From: Aquilaria yunnanensis
Taxonomy: Eukaryota; Streptophyta; Magnoliopsida; Malvales; Thymelaeaceae
NCBI GenBank assembly: GCA_039654915.1
Contig: CM077599.1
Location: forward strand, 75,236,001 to 75,300,000
Reading direction: 5' to 3'
Length of the DNA: 64,000 nucleotides
Shown here: piece after piece, positions 1 to 12,411 of the stretch
Layout of the letters: the number at the start of each line of letters is the position of its first letter
Numbering within the stretch: position 1 is the first letter of the stretch
Made by a program: the position numbers and the translations under genes
Notes under the pieces: model-generated
The model's database searches: none
What the model saw: only the letters and a program-made list of their open reading frames with translations
Told to the model about the DNA's origin: nothing

Positions 1-187
1 TTGAAGGTTTATTACGAATTTGGCAAGCTAAAATCCTTTCTACACTTTGAGTGATTGCTTGAGTTAAGCCTTCTTGACTAGTTTTGAATCCTTTTAAGTC
101 TCTACAAATTTATTTTTCCCTTTTTTGGTCATCTTTCACCTCATGAAGTAGTTTTTTTTCACCTGATCTATCTGTCTCTGGTTTCAG
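1..187 (+). other. Intron tail upstream of the first visible VPS39 exon
   Basis: No coding exon is visible here. The stretch ends in a pyrimidine-rich tract and a TTTCAG acceptor at 181-187, directly before coding sequence that continues the plant VPS39 protein. The rest of the gene lies off the left edge of the window. Confidence 0.7.
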
Positions 188-1726
188 CTTCATGCACCTG
201 AACTGGCATTGGCCTATTGTGATCGTGTTTACAACTCAATGGTTTACCAACCATCTGCTAAATCTTCTGGCAACATATATCTCACGCTACTGCAAATTTA
301 TCTGAATCCACGGAAGATAACCAAGAACATTGACAAGCAAATTATGAATATGGTATCATCCCAATCAAGTGTTACACGGACTTCAGTTAAAGCAAAAGGA
401 GGTCGTGGAACTAGGAAAATTGCGTCAATTGAGGGGGCAGAGGATATGCGAATCAGTCCCAGTGGAACTGATAGTAGCAGGAGTGATGGTGATGCTGAAG
501 AACTCAGTGACGAAGGAGCTTCTAGTATTATGCTTGATCAGGTCATTGATCTGTTGAGTCAAAGGTGGGACAGAATTAATGGAGCCCAGGCATTGAAGCT
601 TTTACCAAGGGAAACTAAATTAAAGGTATTTCTCAAAGTCAGGTATTATCTAGAAAGCTCCAGTTATGTTGACACTAGTTGCCACTTTATATGCAGTTAG
701 GCATGATTTTAATGAAGCTTTTGTAGAAGGCAAAAGGGTTTCTCTTCTTTGTGGGAGTGATACTGATCCCTTTGCATATAAGGCTACCAACACCCACTAC
801 CATCTGAAGAAAAAAATTCCCAGCCTCCTTTCATCTTTTTTCTTTCTTTTCTCCTCCCCGTAGAAAAGAGAGTATAGCTAGCTATTAGGTTCACTTGTCG
901 TAATGAGTTTATGTTATGTGCAGAATTTGTTTCCATTTTTTGAACCACTTCTGAAGAAATCCAGTGAGGCATACAGGAACTTGTCAGTGATCAAGAATTT
1001 GAGACAAAGTGAGAATCTGCAGGTATGTCCATATGTTTCAACCAAGTAGACATGTTGCTGGTTACAGCATGGTTTTCTCATTAGTGGGAAAATGCATCTT
1101 TTAATGTAGCTAACACAGTGATACTGAATACTTAGATTGCCAAACATATCCCAAATATTCCCTTCCCATGCATTCAATCCTTCTTTTGTCTACTAATGGG
1201 CCCTGGAATCCACTCAACTTATCCTAGAATTTTGTTCCTGCAATTACATCAGGAAAGATTTCTGCTCAAATGACTTTAGTTTCATTTTATTAAAGAAAAC
1301 ACGAATTTTATTTCGTCCTTAGGTATGACCTTTGATGCCTAAACGTAGAAGGGGCTGCACAAATGATTTTCTTCCTAGAATGCTTCCAAGTGAGAAGCTT
1401 TATAAGGATGCCGCAAATGCATTCTGCTGGGTGGTATAGGTGTCTTTAGTTGAAGAGTTACCATGAGCACATGATTTGTGTTGTTAACTCAATTGAATCG
1501 CTTGTTGTGATAATCTTGCCAAAATCAGGTTAAAGGTGAACTCTATGAGCAACGAAAGGAAGTGGTGAAGATCACCAGTGATAGCATGTGTTCTCTTTGC
1601 AACAAGAAAATAGGCACTAGCGTGTTTGCCGTTTATCCCAATGGTACAACACTTGTGCATTTTGTTTGCTTCAGAGACTCACAGAGCATGAAAGCTGTAG
1701 GTAAAGGCTCATCAAGGAAGCGCTGA
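188..1726 (+). CDS. VPS39: Vacuolar sorting protein 39 / VAM6-like, last three exons (5' partial)
   Basis: VPS39/VAM6 is a HOPS-complex subunit that tethers late endosomes and autophagosomes to the vacuole (family knowledge). Three exons join in frame: 188-625, 924-1022 and 1529-1726, each with GT donor and AG acceptor, phase 0 throughout, and a TGA stop at 1724-1726. Together they encode about 244 residues. The first exon has the LHAPELALAYCDRVY block and, after an acidic serine-rich linker, AQALKLLPRETKLK. The second encodes a helix-rich segment (FFEPLLKKSSEAYRNLSVIK). The last holds the C-terminal zinc-finger-like domain with CSLCNKKIG and LVHFVCFRD, then ends in a basic tail. This order matches the C-terminus of plant VPS39 (Arabidopsis EMB2754 type). 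The reading frame is intact, so the gene is probably functional. The N-terminal CNH domain and earlier exons are outside the window. Confidence 0.9.
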
Positions 1727-2517
1727 TGTTAGATGGTCCCAAGTATAGGATGCTCCAGTCAAACGCTGAACTTGACAAATTGGTTTTTCAGGTAAAAAGT
1801 TTAGATAATAATAAGGCCTACTCGTAAATGGATTTTTAGCTTTCACTTCATTGTTGCGGTTTGTAATTTGCAGGTGTGTTGTTGCTTCGGAGTATTAGAA
1901 GCAGAATTTGCGTGTGGTGTGGAAGGAGGTTACTATAATTAAACTCAGGACAGGTATTATTACCTTTTATAGGTTTTTGTGATTGTAAATCTTTTTTTCC
2001 CCTTCTTTCTTTCTTTTTGGCACCAAGGGCTTTTTTGTGGGTATTTAGTTCATCAAGATGCAAATTGTTGCATCCCCTGTAGTTTTGCCTGCACGATTCA
2101 GACGAACATTAATATGTCGTTATTGGTATCTGTATTTTACAATATGAACTCGTTGCAGTGTGACTTTGCCTGTACAATGCATCAGTTCTGTGCGAGACCA
2201 TGCTGTACACGGATTTTGATGCAATAGAATCAAGTAAACATGAGGCGAAACATGTAATCGGCATTTGGCAACAATGAGTTTGGATTTGATTTCGTTGGAT
2301 CGTTGATCCTCTTGCATGAAGTTCCAGTAGAAACAGAAGAAAAAGTAAGTAGGATATTCAAATCATAAAGTTGCATCACTTGGCAGCAAAACGGTAGACA
2401 ACCATGCCAGTTCTGGATTTCCTCAGAAGGGGTATATTATGATTCATGTCGACATGGGACAACTTCTTTGCCTTTCTGAAGAAAGCAGCCTCCTCTTTCC
2501 GCCTCAAATGTGCCATA
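1727..2517 (+). other. 3' UTR and downstream flank of VPS39
   Basis: No coding sequence is supported. A CAGGTAAAAAG at about 1788 and a TTTGCAG at about 1868 could bound a 3'-UTR intron, but without transcripts this is a guess. I see no convincing polyadenylation signal that fixes the 3' end. Confidence 0.4.
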
Positions 2518-2525
2518 ACAAACAC

Positions 2526-3066
2526 TAGGGATGTCAATGGTTAGATGAAGATATTCCCATATTCTATCTATTATGTTAGATGCCTTACCTGTATCCTATC
2601 CAATACCGGTCAGGTAGATAATTTTTACATTTATATTTTACAAGTTTTTAGTCAAATTGGGTAGGGTAAAATCCATTTACTCATCACAATTCCATAATCA
2701 TAATTTTATTGAATCATGTCATACATAGTCATACATTTGTTACTGTTAGAAACATCTATTATACTTTATTTATTAAACTAACTTTGACTAATTACTAATT
2801 ACATATAACTTATTCTTTATACTTTTATTTTCAACACATAACTAATATTAATATGTTACACACACACACACACACACACACATATGGGTTTGATGTGCGG
2901 CGGGTGAACTCTAAACTGGCATCCTATCTAAACCTGCCAGCGAGTGAAAGAAAAAACTACATCTAACCTAAATCCGGTCAATTGTACAAAAAAAAAAAAA
3001 AAAAAAGACTCAACCGATCAGATGCAATTGGTTGTCTGTTGGATCGGATATTTGTTGACATCACTA
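2526..3066. mobile_element. hAT-type MITE, 541 bp
   Basis: Left end TAGGGATGTCAATGG and right end (reversed) TAGTGATGTCAACAAAT form terminal inverted repeats of the plant hAT MITE type. The 8-bp flanks are ACAAACAC at 2518-2525 and AGAAACAC at 3067-3074, a 7/8 target-site duplication. There is no coding capacity. It contains an (AC)n microsatellite at 2858-2882 and a 19-base A run at 2988-3006, plus GGGT/ACCC-rich subterminal sequence typical of these elements. Confidence 0.75.
2858..2882. repeat. (AC)n microsatellite
   Basis: Twelve and a half uninterrupted AC dinucleotides inside the hAT MITE. Likely length-variable. Confidence 0.95.
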
Positions 3067-3254
3067 AGAAACACTATATCCCTTTTCAGCTATTCTCTCC
3101 CAACAACATCATACCTAACATTTCAATCAGAGGCTTGTATAAGTGGTCATGGTAAACCATGTCGGAAGCTAACACAAGGTCATATTCTCCGCTGATAGCC
3201 ACCACACTCTTTGCTTAAACTGGGACTAAAGCTGAAGCTTTCCTTTTAGGATAT

Positions 3255-3308
3255 ATTATAGTTTTCCCCTTAAACTATGATTGATATACTCATATTACAA
3301 ATATACAC
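3255..3308. repeat. Left arm of an interrupted long-inverted-repeat element
   Basis: The CCCCTTAAACTATGATTG block resembles the CCTAAACTGAGGCTGATG blocks at 14316 and 14476, and the reverse complement of 14850-14960. It reads as the outer end of one inverted repeat whose continuation resumes at 14262, after the nested insertions of 3310-14253 are removed. The element's own target duplication could not be found. Confidence 0.45.
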
Positions 3309-3599
3309 TTAGGGGTAAGTATTCGGTTGGTTTGGTTTGAAACTGATTTTAACATAATGATCTAATTGATTTTTGGTTTTTACAAAGCGTATCCAATTGT
3401 TCGAATTATATATCAGAACTGGTATGAACCATCTGAATTATATTTTGGTTTATACAGTTTTCTTTTTAAGACTTTTTTTTTTTGGATGAAAAGTCATTCA
3501 TGGCATAGAAAAATCAAGTACAGGTGCCATAATCCTTGGAGATCAACAATGAGATAAAACTAGGCATACTAACTCGCCATACCTATAAGGCATCCAAGC

Positions 3600-6500
3600 T
3601 CAAGCCATGCCTAGCCAACTTGTGTGCCATAGTGTTCGCTTCCCTTCCAACATGTGCAACCTACCATGCTGAAAACAAGTTCAGAAAGTGATGGATACTC
3701 CAAATACAAGAGTATGCCTCGGAGGACCCATTCTCTTATGAGCAGATAACTTGGGTGATCAAAAGAGCATCCATCTTAAGCATGATCTTTGCTATGCCCA
3801 GAAGGAGTGCCAGTCGTAGCCCCTCTTTTACCTCCAAACATTCTCCATAAAAAGCATTAGATATGCCATGACATCCCATCAAGGCCGTAATGAGAAGTTG
3901 GCCTTGTTGATTGCGCACTATGAAACTAAGACCAAGCTTACCATCAGTATCAACATTGGCATCCGTGTTTAGCTTCAGAAACCCTAATAAAGGGGTAGTC
4001 CATGATGCTTGCATCTTTCCAGGTACCGATAGGAGATTTTGCAGCTCAGCCATGCCAGCAGATGTTTCAGCCATTCAAATGGTTTAATTCCAGGAGTAGT
4101 AACAATGTCATCCAGTAACTGGGACAACCACACATTACAAACCATAATACTGTAATCTCTTAGAGTATGTAGTGTTGTTTCGGCATCCCTACAACATAAA
4201 GGGCAAGAAACATCCACAACTATCCGATGGGCGAGGAGATTATGGCACGTTGGCAGGCAATCATGAGCTACTCACCAAAGTAGATTTTTAAACTTGTCAG
4301 GTGCTTGGATCTCCCAAATCTGTTTCCAAAGAACCAACTCAAACATTTGTGCCTACCTCTCCTGTCAAGTGCAGAGTTGAGTGGTATCCACTGGTCATTA
4401 TATATTCGCCATTTCCATTGTAGTGCCAGATTAAGCGGTCAACGCCATCAAGATTTGACAGCAATATCTGTTGCATAAGGGACACATTCTGGCCCAAAAA
4501 CCAATGTTGAAGAGCTTCACATTGCACCACCCTCTCTGGCTATCAATGAAGGAGCTTACCATGGGATGGTATACTCTAGTCCTCAGAATGGAAGCCATAA
4601 AACTAGGAGCAGGGGCGGACCTATTAAGGGGCAGGGGGGTACCGCTGCCCCCCCGAAAATTTTGAAAAATTTTAAATATAGGTACTTAATTGGTTAATTC
4701 AAGAGAAATTAGGGACTTGGAATGCATTTTTCCCCCCCTCCCCCCGAAATAATGGAAGAATATGAAGATGGGGGGCAGGGAGGTAGGTACTAAATAAAAC
4801 AGGGACCAAATGAGTAATTATTTCCTCTAGCCTTAAACAGATATTCTAACATGGCTTAAATGCATTATTAGTCCTCCAAATTTTTCACCTTGTCGAGTTG
4901 CATCATAATATTTAAATTAATACTAATTAGTCCCAATCTCCAGCTTTGCCCCGCCAGCCTCAGGAATCCAGGGGTCATGAAAGGCGCTGACACATGTACC
5001 ATCACCCAACCGCCACTAAAGTCCAAGATGAAGCAAATAGCGGCCATGCAATAAGCTTTGCCAAGTTAGTGAGGAATTTTCCTTATCCTGGCCCATAAGA
5101 AAAATGGAGTTCATAAAATATTTCTCTCTTAGGGTTCTTGAAACTAAGGATGTATCATTTTGTAAGTCTCTATCCCTACTTAGCACGCATTGCCTGGTTG
5201 AAATTGAAGAGTTTTTGGAACCCTAGTCCTCTGTTTTCCTTCTTAGCTAGAAGTCGGTCCCATGCCATCCAATTAATTCCCCCACCCTTATTTGTGTGAG
5301 ACCGTAAAAAATGATTCAGGCATCCTTAAATAGAATCCCAAATACCAGTTGGAATGTGAAAGACTGCCATAGCATATATTGGGATAGCAGTAGCCAGATC
5401 TCCTTGCCAGCTTGTGACAGAATCTTATGCTTCCAATTATGAACCACCCATTACATCTTGTCTTTCAAAAAATCTAATGCCTCATTCTTTTGTCTCCCTA
5501 CTGAACATGGCAAGCCTAAATATTTGTCAATATTTCGGTATTCCTCTGCCTTAAACAATCCCCTTAAAGCTCTCATCTGAGCACCAGTCACACCAGGGCC
5601 GAAGAAAATTCCAATCTTCTCTTATTTAATCATCTGCCTTGAGGAACACTCATAACATTAGAGGATCTCATTAAGGCCACCTCCCTCCTTTAGCGTGGTT
5701 CTGTAGAAAATTAGGCAATCATCCGCGAAGAGTAAATGAGAGGTTGCCAGACCCCCAAACACGCTTGAACTCTTGAGATTTGGCAATCTGTCATTCCTTG
5801 ATGAATTAGAGCACAAAGGCCCTCAACACATAAAATGAAGAGAGGGAGAGATCGGGTCCCCCTATCATAAACCCTGTTGGGGCCAGATCTCACCATATGG
5901 CTTGCCATTTATCATCATTGAGTATGTTACTGGGGATATACATTTCATTATGAGAGTGACAAAAGTTGGAGCAAACCTTAATTGGAGCATCACAGCCTTC
6001 AGGTATTGCCATTCCATTTTCTCATAAGCTTTAGCCATGTCCAGCTTAAGAGTGCAGAACCCATTTCAGCCACTCCTTCGGTTCTTTAAAGAATGTAGTA
6101 ACTGGTATGCTACTAGAATATTTTCAGATATAAGCCTACCTTTTATAAAAGCGCTATGCTCATCCTCGACAATAGAGTTCATGAACAATTCCATTCGGTT
6201 GACTATACCCTTGGACATAATTTTACAAGCCACATTACATAAGCTTATCGGCCTGTAGTTCACCATCCACTCAGGGTCTTTGATTGTTGAAATCAAGGCC
6301 ATGAGAGTTCGATTCACATCCTGCATATCATGATCACCATTAAGTACATTGAGAAAGAACTTTGTAAAAGAGAAGCGCACCTCCTGCCAGTATTTATGAA
6401 AGAACACCGTTAGCAAGCCATCTGGCCCTAGAGCTTTCATTGGATGCATCTCAAACAGAGCCATTAGATTTCCTCTGTAGAAAAGGGGCGCACCAATTCC

Positions 6501-7565
6501 ATGTTCATCTTCTAAGTCACTTTCAGGCTTATGCATGCTGTCACCTCCTCGATTGATGTTGGTAAGGTAGTGGAAAACAAGCTTGAAAAGTAATCAATGG
6601 CGACCTCGACAATGCCATCCATCTCCTCTTGCCATACTCCACTATCATCTTAAATATGCTGAATAAAATTGTTTGACCTTCTCATCGATGCATGTGCATA
6701 AAAAAAGGCCAAATTCCTGTCTTCTTCTTTTAGCCAAAGAATACGGGATCTTTATTTCCACATGATCTCTTCATGATGCTGTACATCATTCAACTATTTT
6801 TTTAGTTCTCGCAGTTGATTAAATCGTGCCAGGTCAAGGGTAACCAGATTGGTTCTTTCAATCTGCTTCAACAACTTCTTTTTCTAGTTTTGTACATGCC
6901 TGAAGGTGACCTTATCCCAGTTTTAGAGAGGTTCTTGTACACGTGAAATTTGGGTTTGCATCAGTATCCCCTCTTCAATTGTCCCCCAAGGGGCTAAGAT
7001 TTTGCCCTCCCATATCCGCATCACATAACCACGTTGCCTTAAACTGGAAAGGGTGATCCACTCTTATTTGACAGATGACTGGCGATAAATGAACGTGTAT
7101 CGAACGGTGGTCAGAAAAGACAGCGTCCTATACCACTATTTTCGTTTCAGGAAATAAATGCCTCCAACTTCGAGACGCCACAGCCCTGTCAAGACGGCAC
7201 CAAATAAAATTTCCTCTATTCTGAACACACGACCAAGTTAAATGGGGCCCTGAATATCCCAAGTCTGTTAGACCACAATGTTGGAGAGCCAAAGCAAAAT
7301 CCTCCATTTGTTTCTCGTCCCTCATCTCCCCACCTTATTTTTCAGATGGAAAAATAATTTCATTAAAATCCCCACAACCATGATAGGCTACTTCGAGTGG
7401 CCAGAGCCTTCAGCATGCTCCATGTGATGTGTCTCCGCCTTTTTCTGCTCCCTATAGACATCCTTTACTTGCCATTTGGTCATTCTACCCCTCACCTATA
7501 CTTCCAAATCAATATGGCCCTTTGAGAAACTTAGTAAATTCACTGAAACATCATTATTCCACAAA
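3600..7565 (-). pseudogene. LINE ORF2, main part: endonuclease C-half, reverse transcriptase, zf-RVT, RNase H
   Basis: Reading right to left: endonuclease residues GDFNEI (about 7350) and SDHRSI (about 7110); reverse transcriptase with GPDGLLTVFFHKYW, NYRPISLCNVACKIMSK and AFIKGRLISENI (6536-6066); motif A region LDMAKAYEKMEW (about 6020); the FADD box at 5718-5729; GEY..TSGYH (about 4400); the zinc-finger-like CPLCC..TLHTL (about 4200); and an RNase H domain with LNTDANVDTDGKLG (about 3960). Multiple stops and frameshifts separate these blocks, and FADD lies in another frame from the RT block before it. The second acidic residue of motif A is Glu where relatives have Asp. It is a pseudogene. 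Confidence 0.85.
4611..4965. mobile_element. Probable small insertion in LINE ORF2 (hAT/MITE-like)
   Basis: ORF2 similarity breaks between the DPW block (right of about 4965) and the TRVYHPMVSSF block (left of about 4606). The intervening sequence opens with CAGGGGCGGACC and has a C/G-homopolymer-rich left half, typical of a common plant non-autonomous element. The right end, near TTTGCCCCGCC, is only partly inverted to the left end. No clean target duplication was found, so the boundaries are approximate. Confidence 0.4.
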
Positions 7566-7570
7566 AAACC

Positions 7571-7847
7571 TGATAGATAATAGAGTGAGAATTGGAAAAA
7601 AGAACCAAAGAACATACTAGAAAAATGCAGGAAAACTTTCAGACTTATCATTGTATTGCTCATATTTTATATACATACAAAAGTCAAAAACTCTTAAACT
7701 AATCCCTTAACTTAAGGAGCATGTCTGCTGCTAGACTTAAGCTCCACCATACCTTTTTCTCTTTTACTTAGATTACAATCAAAATATCAAACAGGACATT
7801 AAAAAAAAAAAAGACAGCTTTTAGCATCACAGCAGCTACTGTCATCA
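7571..7847 (-). repeat. Copia 3' LTR
   Basis: 277 bp, TG at one end and CA at the other in both orientations. It matches 11927-12200 along its whole length with scattered substitutions and small indels. The pol stop codon TGA is formed by the first three bases of this LTR on the - strand (7847-7845). Confidence 0.9.
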
Positions 7848-9260
7848 CTCATCTGTGATGCAAGAGCTGTTGATGACTCTAAGTCTCTCTCTTTGCATTT
7901 CAAATATTGTCTTCTGCAATCCTTTGGTGAAAATATCAACTAATTGGTCCTTAGCTTCAAAATGCTTCAGCTGAACCTCTTGCTCTTTTTTAGCTTCTCT
8001 AAAGGCATGAAACTTGATCTTAATATGCTTAGTCTTTCCATGAAAGATAGGATTCTTCACCATAACAACAATAGACTTATTATCATACAAAATGACAGTT
8101 GCTTTGGACTGCCTAAACACAAGATCTTCAAGAATTTTTCTAATCCACAATGCTTGGTTGACAACAGTTGAAGCAACAATGTATTCAGGTTCTGTTGTTG
8201 ATTGTGCAACACTTTCCTGTTTTCTTGAGCTCCAACAAAAAATACTTGAACCAAGTGTGAAACAATAGCCTGAGGTACTCTTCATGTCATCCTAAGATCC
8301 TGCCTAGTCACTATCCATAAAACCAACAATATTGATGGCAGTGAGTCTCTTGTAAAATATCCCAAAATCAATTGTGCTTTGAATATATCTTAGAACCTTC
8401 TTGGCAGCTTTAAAATGCATCTTTGTAGGTGAGTGCATAAATCTAGACAATATATTTGTAGCAAACATAATATTAGGTCTAGTTCCACACAAAAACAGAA
8501 TAGATTCAACCAAGCTTCTATAAATAGAGGTATCAACAAGATCAAAGCCATCTTCTTCCTTTAACTTTTCTTCATGAACTGTTGGTGTACTTATTGAGTT
8601 GCAGCTGCTCATTTTAAATTTCTTGAGAATTTCACCAATATATTTCTTTTGAGATATAAATATCCCTTTTGAAGTCTGCATGACCTCCATTCCTAAAAAG
8701 TAGGACATCTTACCAAGGTTATTCATCTCAAATATCTTTTTCATTTGGATTCTAAACTTCATCACAGCTTTTGCATTACTGCTACTAACCAAAATGTCAT
8801 CTACATAAATAGAGATAATTATGATCTCTTTACTGACATGCTTCACATATAGAGTTGCCTCATTGCAACTTCTCACAAATCCCAATTTCATTAAATAGTC
8901 ATCAATTATGGAGTACCAGGCCCTTGGAGCCTGTTTTAGGCCAATAAAGCCTTCTTCAGCATGTACACTTTATTAGGTTCTTCTTTGCTGATAAACCGCT
9001 CTAGTTGTTCAACAAAATTTTCTTCCTTCAAAATTCCATTGAGAAAGGCAAATTTGACATCTAATTGAAACACTTCCCAACCTTGATGAGAAGAAATCGC
9101 AAGAAGCAATCTAATTGTGTCAAATCGTGCCACAAGTGCAAATGTTTTAGAAAAATATACTCCAAATTGCTGAGCATATCCTTTCACAACTAACCTGGCC
9201 TTGTACTTGTTAACTGAGCCATCAGCATTGTGCTTAAGCTTGAACACCTACTTTAGACCA
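7845..9260 (-). pseudogene. Copia reverse transcriptase and RNase H
   Basis: RT blocks, read right to left: [18 protein letters not shown] and [11 protein letters not shown] (motif A) within 9247-8936; the catalytic box YVDDILVSSS in 8891-8304, with LGKMSYFLGMEV and YIGEILKKFKM; then RNase H (8285-7845) with [28 protein letters not shown] and [14 protein letters not shown]. Stops at about 8936 and 8300 divide it into three open segments. The last segment stays open up to the LTR. Confidence 0.9.
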
Positions 9261-9269
9261 ATTACTTTT

Positions 9270-10869
9270 TTGTCATAAGGTCTGTCTACGAGCATCCAAG
9301 TCTCATTCTTGTGAATCATTCTAAGCTTTCTCCTCTATTGCTGCCCTCTATTCGAGATGCTTCACGGTAGTGCTAACATCTTGGGGTTCAAACAAAGCCA
9401 TGTTGCGTCTGCTGTAAATATCTTGCAGTGTCCTTGTTCCTCTAATGGCTACATCATCATCGGAATCTTCTTCCTCTGGAGCTGTAACTTGTTCTTGAGG
9501 ATTGTTTCCAAGATTGGAATTTTGTATAAAAGGACATGGTTCCATTCTATCCCAATTCCAAGCACCATCTTCATTAAATTTTATGCTTCTACTAACAAAT
9601 ACTTGCTGAGTTATAGGATTCAAGACTCTATAACCCTTGGAGGCATTGCTGTACCCCACAAGTACTCAAATTTTAGCTATTTTGTCAAGCTTGTCTTTTT
9701 TGGTTTAAGGAACAAAAGTATAACAACGACCACCAAAGATTTTAAGATGAGCTACTGATGGTTTAACTCCAAACCAAGCCTTATAAGGAGTTTTTTTATC
9801 AAAAGCTTTCGTAGGTAATCTATTTTGCAAATAGACTGCTGTGTTTGCAGCTTCTGCCTATAGTTGCTTTGGTAATCCTTTTTCAAATAGCAAACATCTA
9901 GATATGTTCATAACTGACCTGTTCTTCCTTTCACTCACACCATTTTGCTGGGGTATGTAAGTGACTGTGAGTTGATGATGAATGTCAGAATGCTAGAAAA
10001 ACTCTTCAAACTCATGAGAGGTGAATTCTATGCCATTGTCAGGCCTTAAAGTCTTGATTAAATATGCACTTTGATTTTTTGCAGCTGCTTTGAACTTCTA
10101 AAACATGCTAAACTTGAGAAAATAAATCCAACAAAATCTGGTAAAATCATCAATAAAAAGAATAAAATACTTGCTTCCACTATATGAAACAATACCCATA
10201 GGTCCACAAACATTTGTGTGAACCAGTTGTAACTTCTCAGTTGCCCTCTAAGCTTGATTGACAGGGAATGGTGTCTGACTCAACTTTCCAAATTGACAAA
10301 CATCACACAAATCAGAATGATCATGAACAAAAGGCATATCCATCACTATATTTTTGCTTTCAAGAAGCTTCATAGGGGCATAACTGGTGTGACCAAACCT
10401 TTTATGCCACAAAACACTTTCATCTACTGTAGTAATGAAAGCTTGAATCTTAGTTTGTCTCCATTCTAAGGGAAAACTTTTATTTTTCATGTCGATGGAG
10501 AAAAGCTTAGAACTAGCTGAGTCAAGAATATCACACATCTTATTTCCAAAAAATAACTTATAATCCTTGTTAAGCAATTGACCAACACTTAAAAGATTAT
10601 AAGTAATTTCAGGTACAAATAAAACATTAGTAATTAACTTTGCATCTGAAAGAGTTTGCACCAGAACATCACATTTTCCTTTGACATCAACCAATCTGCC
10701 ATCTCCAAGCTTCACTTTGAAATAATATTGCTTGTCCAAAGTCCTGAAACTCTGCAATCTTAAAGTCATATGATGTGTGCATCCACTATCAATGAGCCAT
10801 ACATTTGGATTCATAGCTGCAACTGAACATTCTTCAACAACAGCAGCAGCGAACAACTTTTCTTCATGA
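9270..10869 (-). pseudogene. Copia protease and integrase
   Basis: The protease active site is WLIDSGCTHHMT (about 10790). The GAG-pre-integrase zinc finger follows, with LWHKRFGH and CDVCQFGKLS (10420-10290). The integrase core between about 10240 and 9660 is broken by several stops and frameshifts. The open segment 9659-9348 carries the integrase C-terminal block GYSNASKGYRVLNP, then an acidic linker and the start of the RT lead-in. Confidence 0.85.
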
Positions 10870-11807
10870 TCCTGGGGGCCTTCATTGACTTGAGCTGGCT
10901 GAGCTTGAGGCTGTTGATTTTGATTGGCTGGACAAATCTTCTCAATGTGTCTAAACTGTTTGTAGGCTCGACATCAAACTCCAGGCCTTCTACAACAAAA
11001 TTTCTCGCTGTGATTAGTCATTTTACAGTGAGGGCATGGTGGATATTTTTGTCTCTTCTGTTTATCCTTATAATAATGATCCTTCTTCTTCTTTCCCTTA
11101 TTCCCATTTGTTTTCTTTATCCCATTAGACTCAGCTTGTGCCTTTGAATTTTGTGAAATTACAAGAGCCCATTTTGTTGGCTTTTCCTCTTTTCTAAATG
11201 CCTTTCTTTACTTTACAGCTTGTAGGGCATTTACAAGCTTCGTAAGTTTAAGCAAAGATAAGTCCCAAGTATCTTTAAGAGAAGAAATCTTAGGTTCAAA
11301 CCTCTCTGGTAGAGTCTCCATAACCTTCTCTACAATTCTCTTTTTTGACAGATCTTCTCCCAACAACCTGATCTGGTTCACAACTTTTATGACTTTGTCA
11401 ATGTAGGCCTTAACATTCTCAGTCTCCTTCATCATGAGAAGCTTAAACTCCTTTCTCAAGTTGAAGAGCTACATCTGTCTTATTTTATCACTTCCTTGGA
11501 ACTCAATTTTTAGCTTGTCCCATACTTGCTTGGCAGTTTCACAAGCCATAATTCTTATGAAAATGGTTTCATCAACAACTACATGAAGAATACTCAAAGC
11601 TCTGAATTTTCTAAAGAGTTGTTCTTCATAAACTCTGAGTTGATTTAGAGTTGGATTGTTTAGAAGAGATGTCTCCATCTCAGTTTCAACAGCTTCCCAA
11701 AGTAGCAAACCCTTAAGATAAGCTTGCATCTTAACTGATCAAGCATTATAATTTTCTCTCATAAAAATAGAAAGAGATAAACCTGAAATGTTACTGCTTG
11801 TAGCCAT
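10870..11807 (-). pseudogene. Copia gag with UBN2 domain and degraded zinc knuckle
   Basis: A start ATG at 11807-11805 opens MATSSNISGLSLS. A TGA replaces the usual Trp codon soon after (NYNA-stop-SVKMQAYLKG), a TAG lies at about 11470 after GSDKIRQM, and another stop at 11210-11208. Between them lie the UBN2-type blocks WEAVE, TAKQVWDKLKIEFQGS and RIVEKVMETLPERFE. The CCHC knuckle is damaged: Tyr replaces a Cys in CRAYKQF..HIEKIC (about 10950). Confidence 0.8.
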
Positions 11808-11916
11808 CACACACACTCACAGGTTTTGAGTGTTTAAGATTTAATGGTAAGTTTCCTGATTGGTTCTCCCTCTTTTACAGTCCCAGAAGGATCAGAGAAA
11901 ATAGCCTTTTCAATTA

Positions 11917-11924
11917 TGATACCA
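11917..11924 (-). promoter_or_regulatory. Copia primer binding site (initiator tRNA-Met type)
   Basis: On the - strand TGGTATCA lies two bases inside the 5' LTR end (11927). It matches the start of the TGGTATCAGAGC site used by most plant copia elements. The following bases have diverged. Confidence 0.85.
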
Positions 11925-11926
11925 AA

Positions 11927-12200
11927 TGATATATAATAAAGTGAGAATTGGAAAAGAGAACCAAAGAACACACTAGAAAAATGTAGGGAAACTTCCAGAC
12001 TTATCATTGTATTGCTGATATTTTATATGCATATAAAAGTTAAAAAGTCTTCAACTAATCCTTTAACATAAGGAGCATGTCTGCTGCTAGAATTAGGCTC
12101 CACCATACCTTTTACTCTTTTACTTAGATTACAATCAAAATATAAAAAAGGACATTAAAAAAAAGGACAGCTCTTAGCATCACAGCAGCTATTGTCATCA
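11927..12200 (-). repeat. Copia 5' LTR
   Basis: 274 bp, TG...CA, partner of 7571-7847. On the - strand it lies upstream of the primer binding site and gag, so it is the 5' LTR. Confidence 0.9.
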
Positions 12201-12408
12201 AAGCCAGTCCACCCGATCGCCCAACGTTACTCACAGCAAACATATTTGGAAAGCCACAAGATTTTTTAACTTGTTTCATTTGTGCTGAAGAGAGCCAGGT
12301 TTTACACAAGAACACTATCATCACTTTCTCTCTTTGAAGGAGACCGGAGAGATTTTGATTTAACTGTGGGTCCCTTAAACCATGACAGTTCACAAATAAC
12401 ACCATCAT
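12201..12408 (-). pseudogene. LINE ORF2, N-terminal endonuclease segment
   Basis: Opens at 12408 with MMVLFVNCHGL, the WNCRGL-type start of plant LINE ORF2, and reaches VGRSGGLA, the catalytic-domain block of the apurinic-type endonuclease. The copia LTR begins immediately after, at 12200, and the frame continues beyond 7570 with GDFNEI. The Trp and Arg of the usual WNCRG start are Val and His here. Confidence 0.85.
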
Positions 12409-12411
12409 GGC

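Larger units (their letters stand above)
7571..12200 (-). mobile_element. Ty1/copia LTR retrotransposon, about 4.6 kb, decayed
   Basis: Two similar LTRs (7571-7847 and 11927-12200) bound gag-protease-integrase-RT-RNase H in copia order on the - strand. The flanks AAACC (7566-7570) and AAGCC (12201-12205) are a 4/5 target duplication. It is inserted in the LINE endonuclease region: the LINE reading is interrupted right after GRSGGLA at about 12201. In-frame stops occur in every domain, so it is non-autonomous now. Confidence 0.9.
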
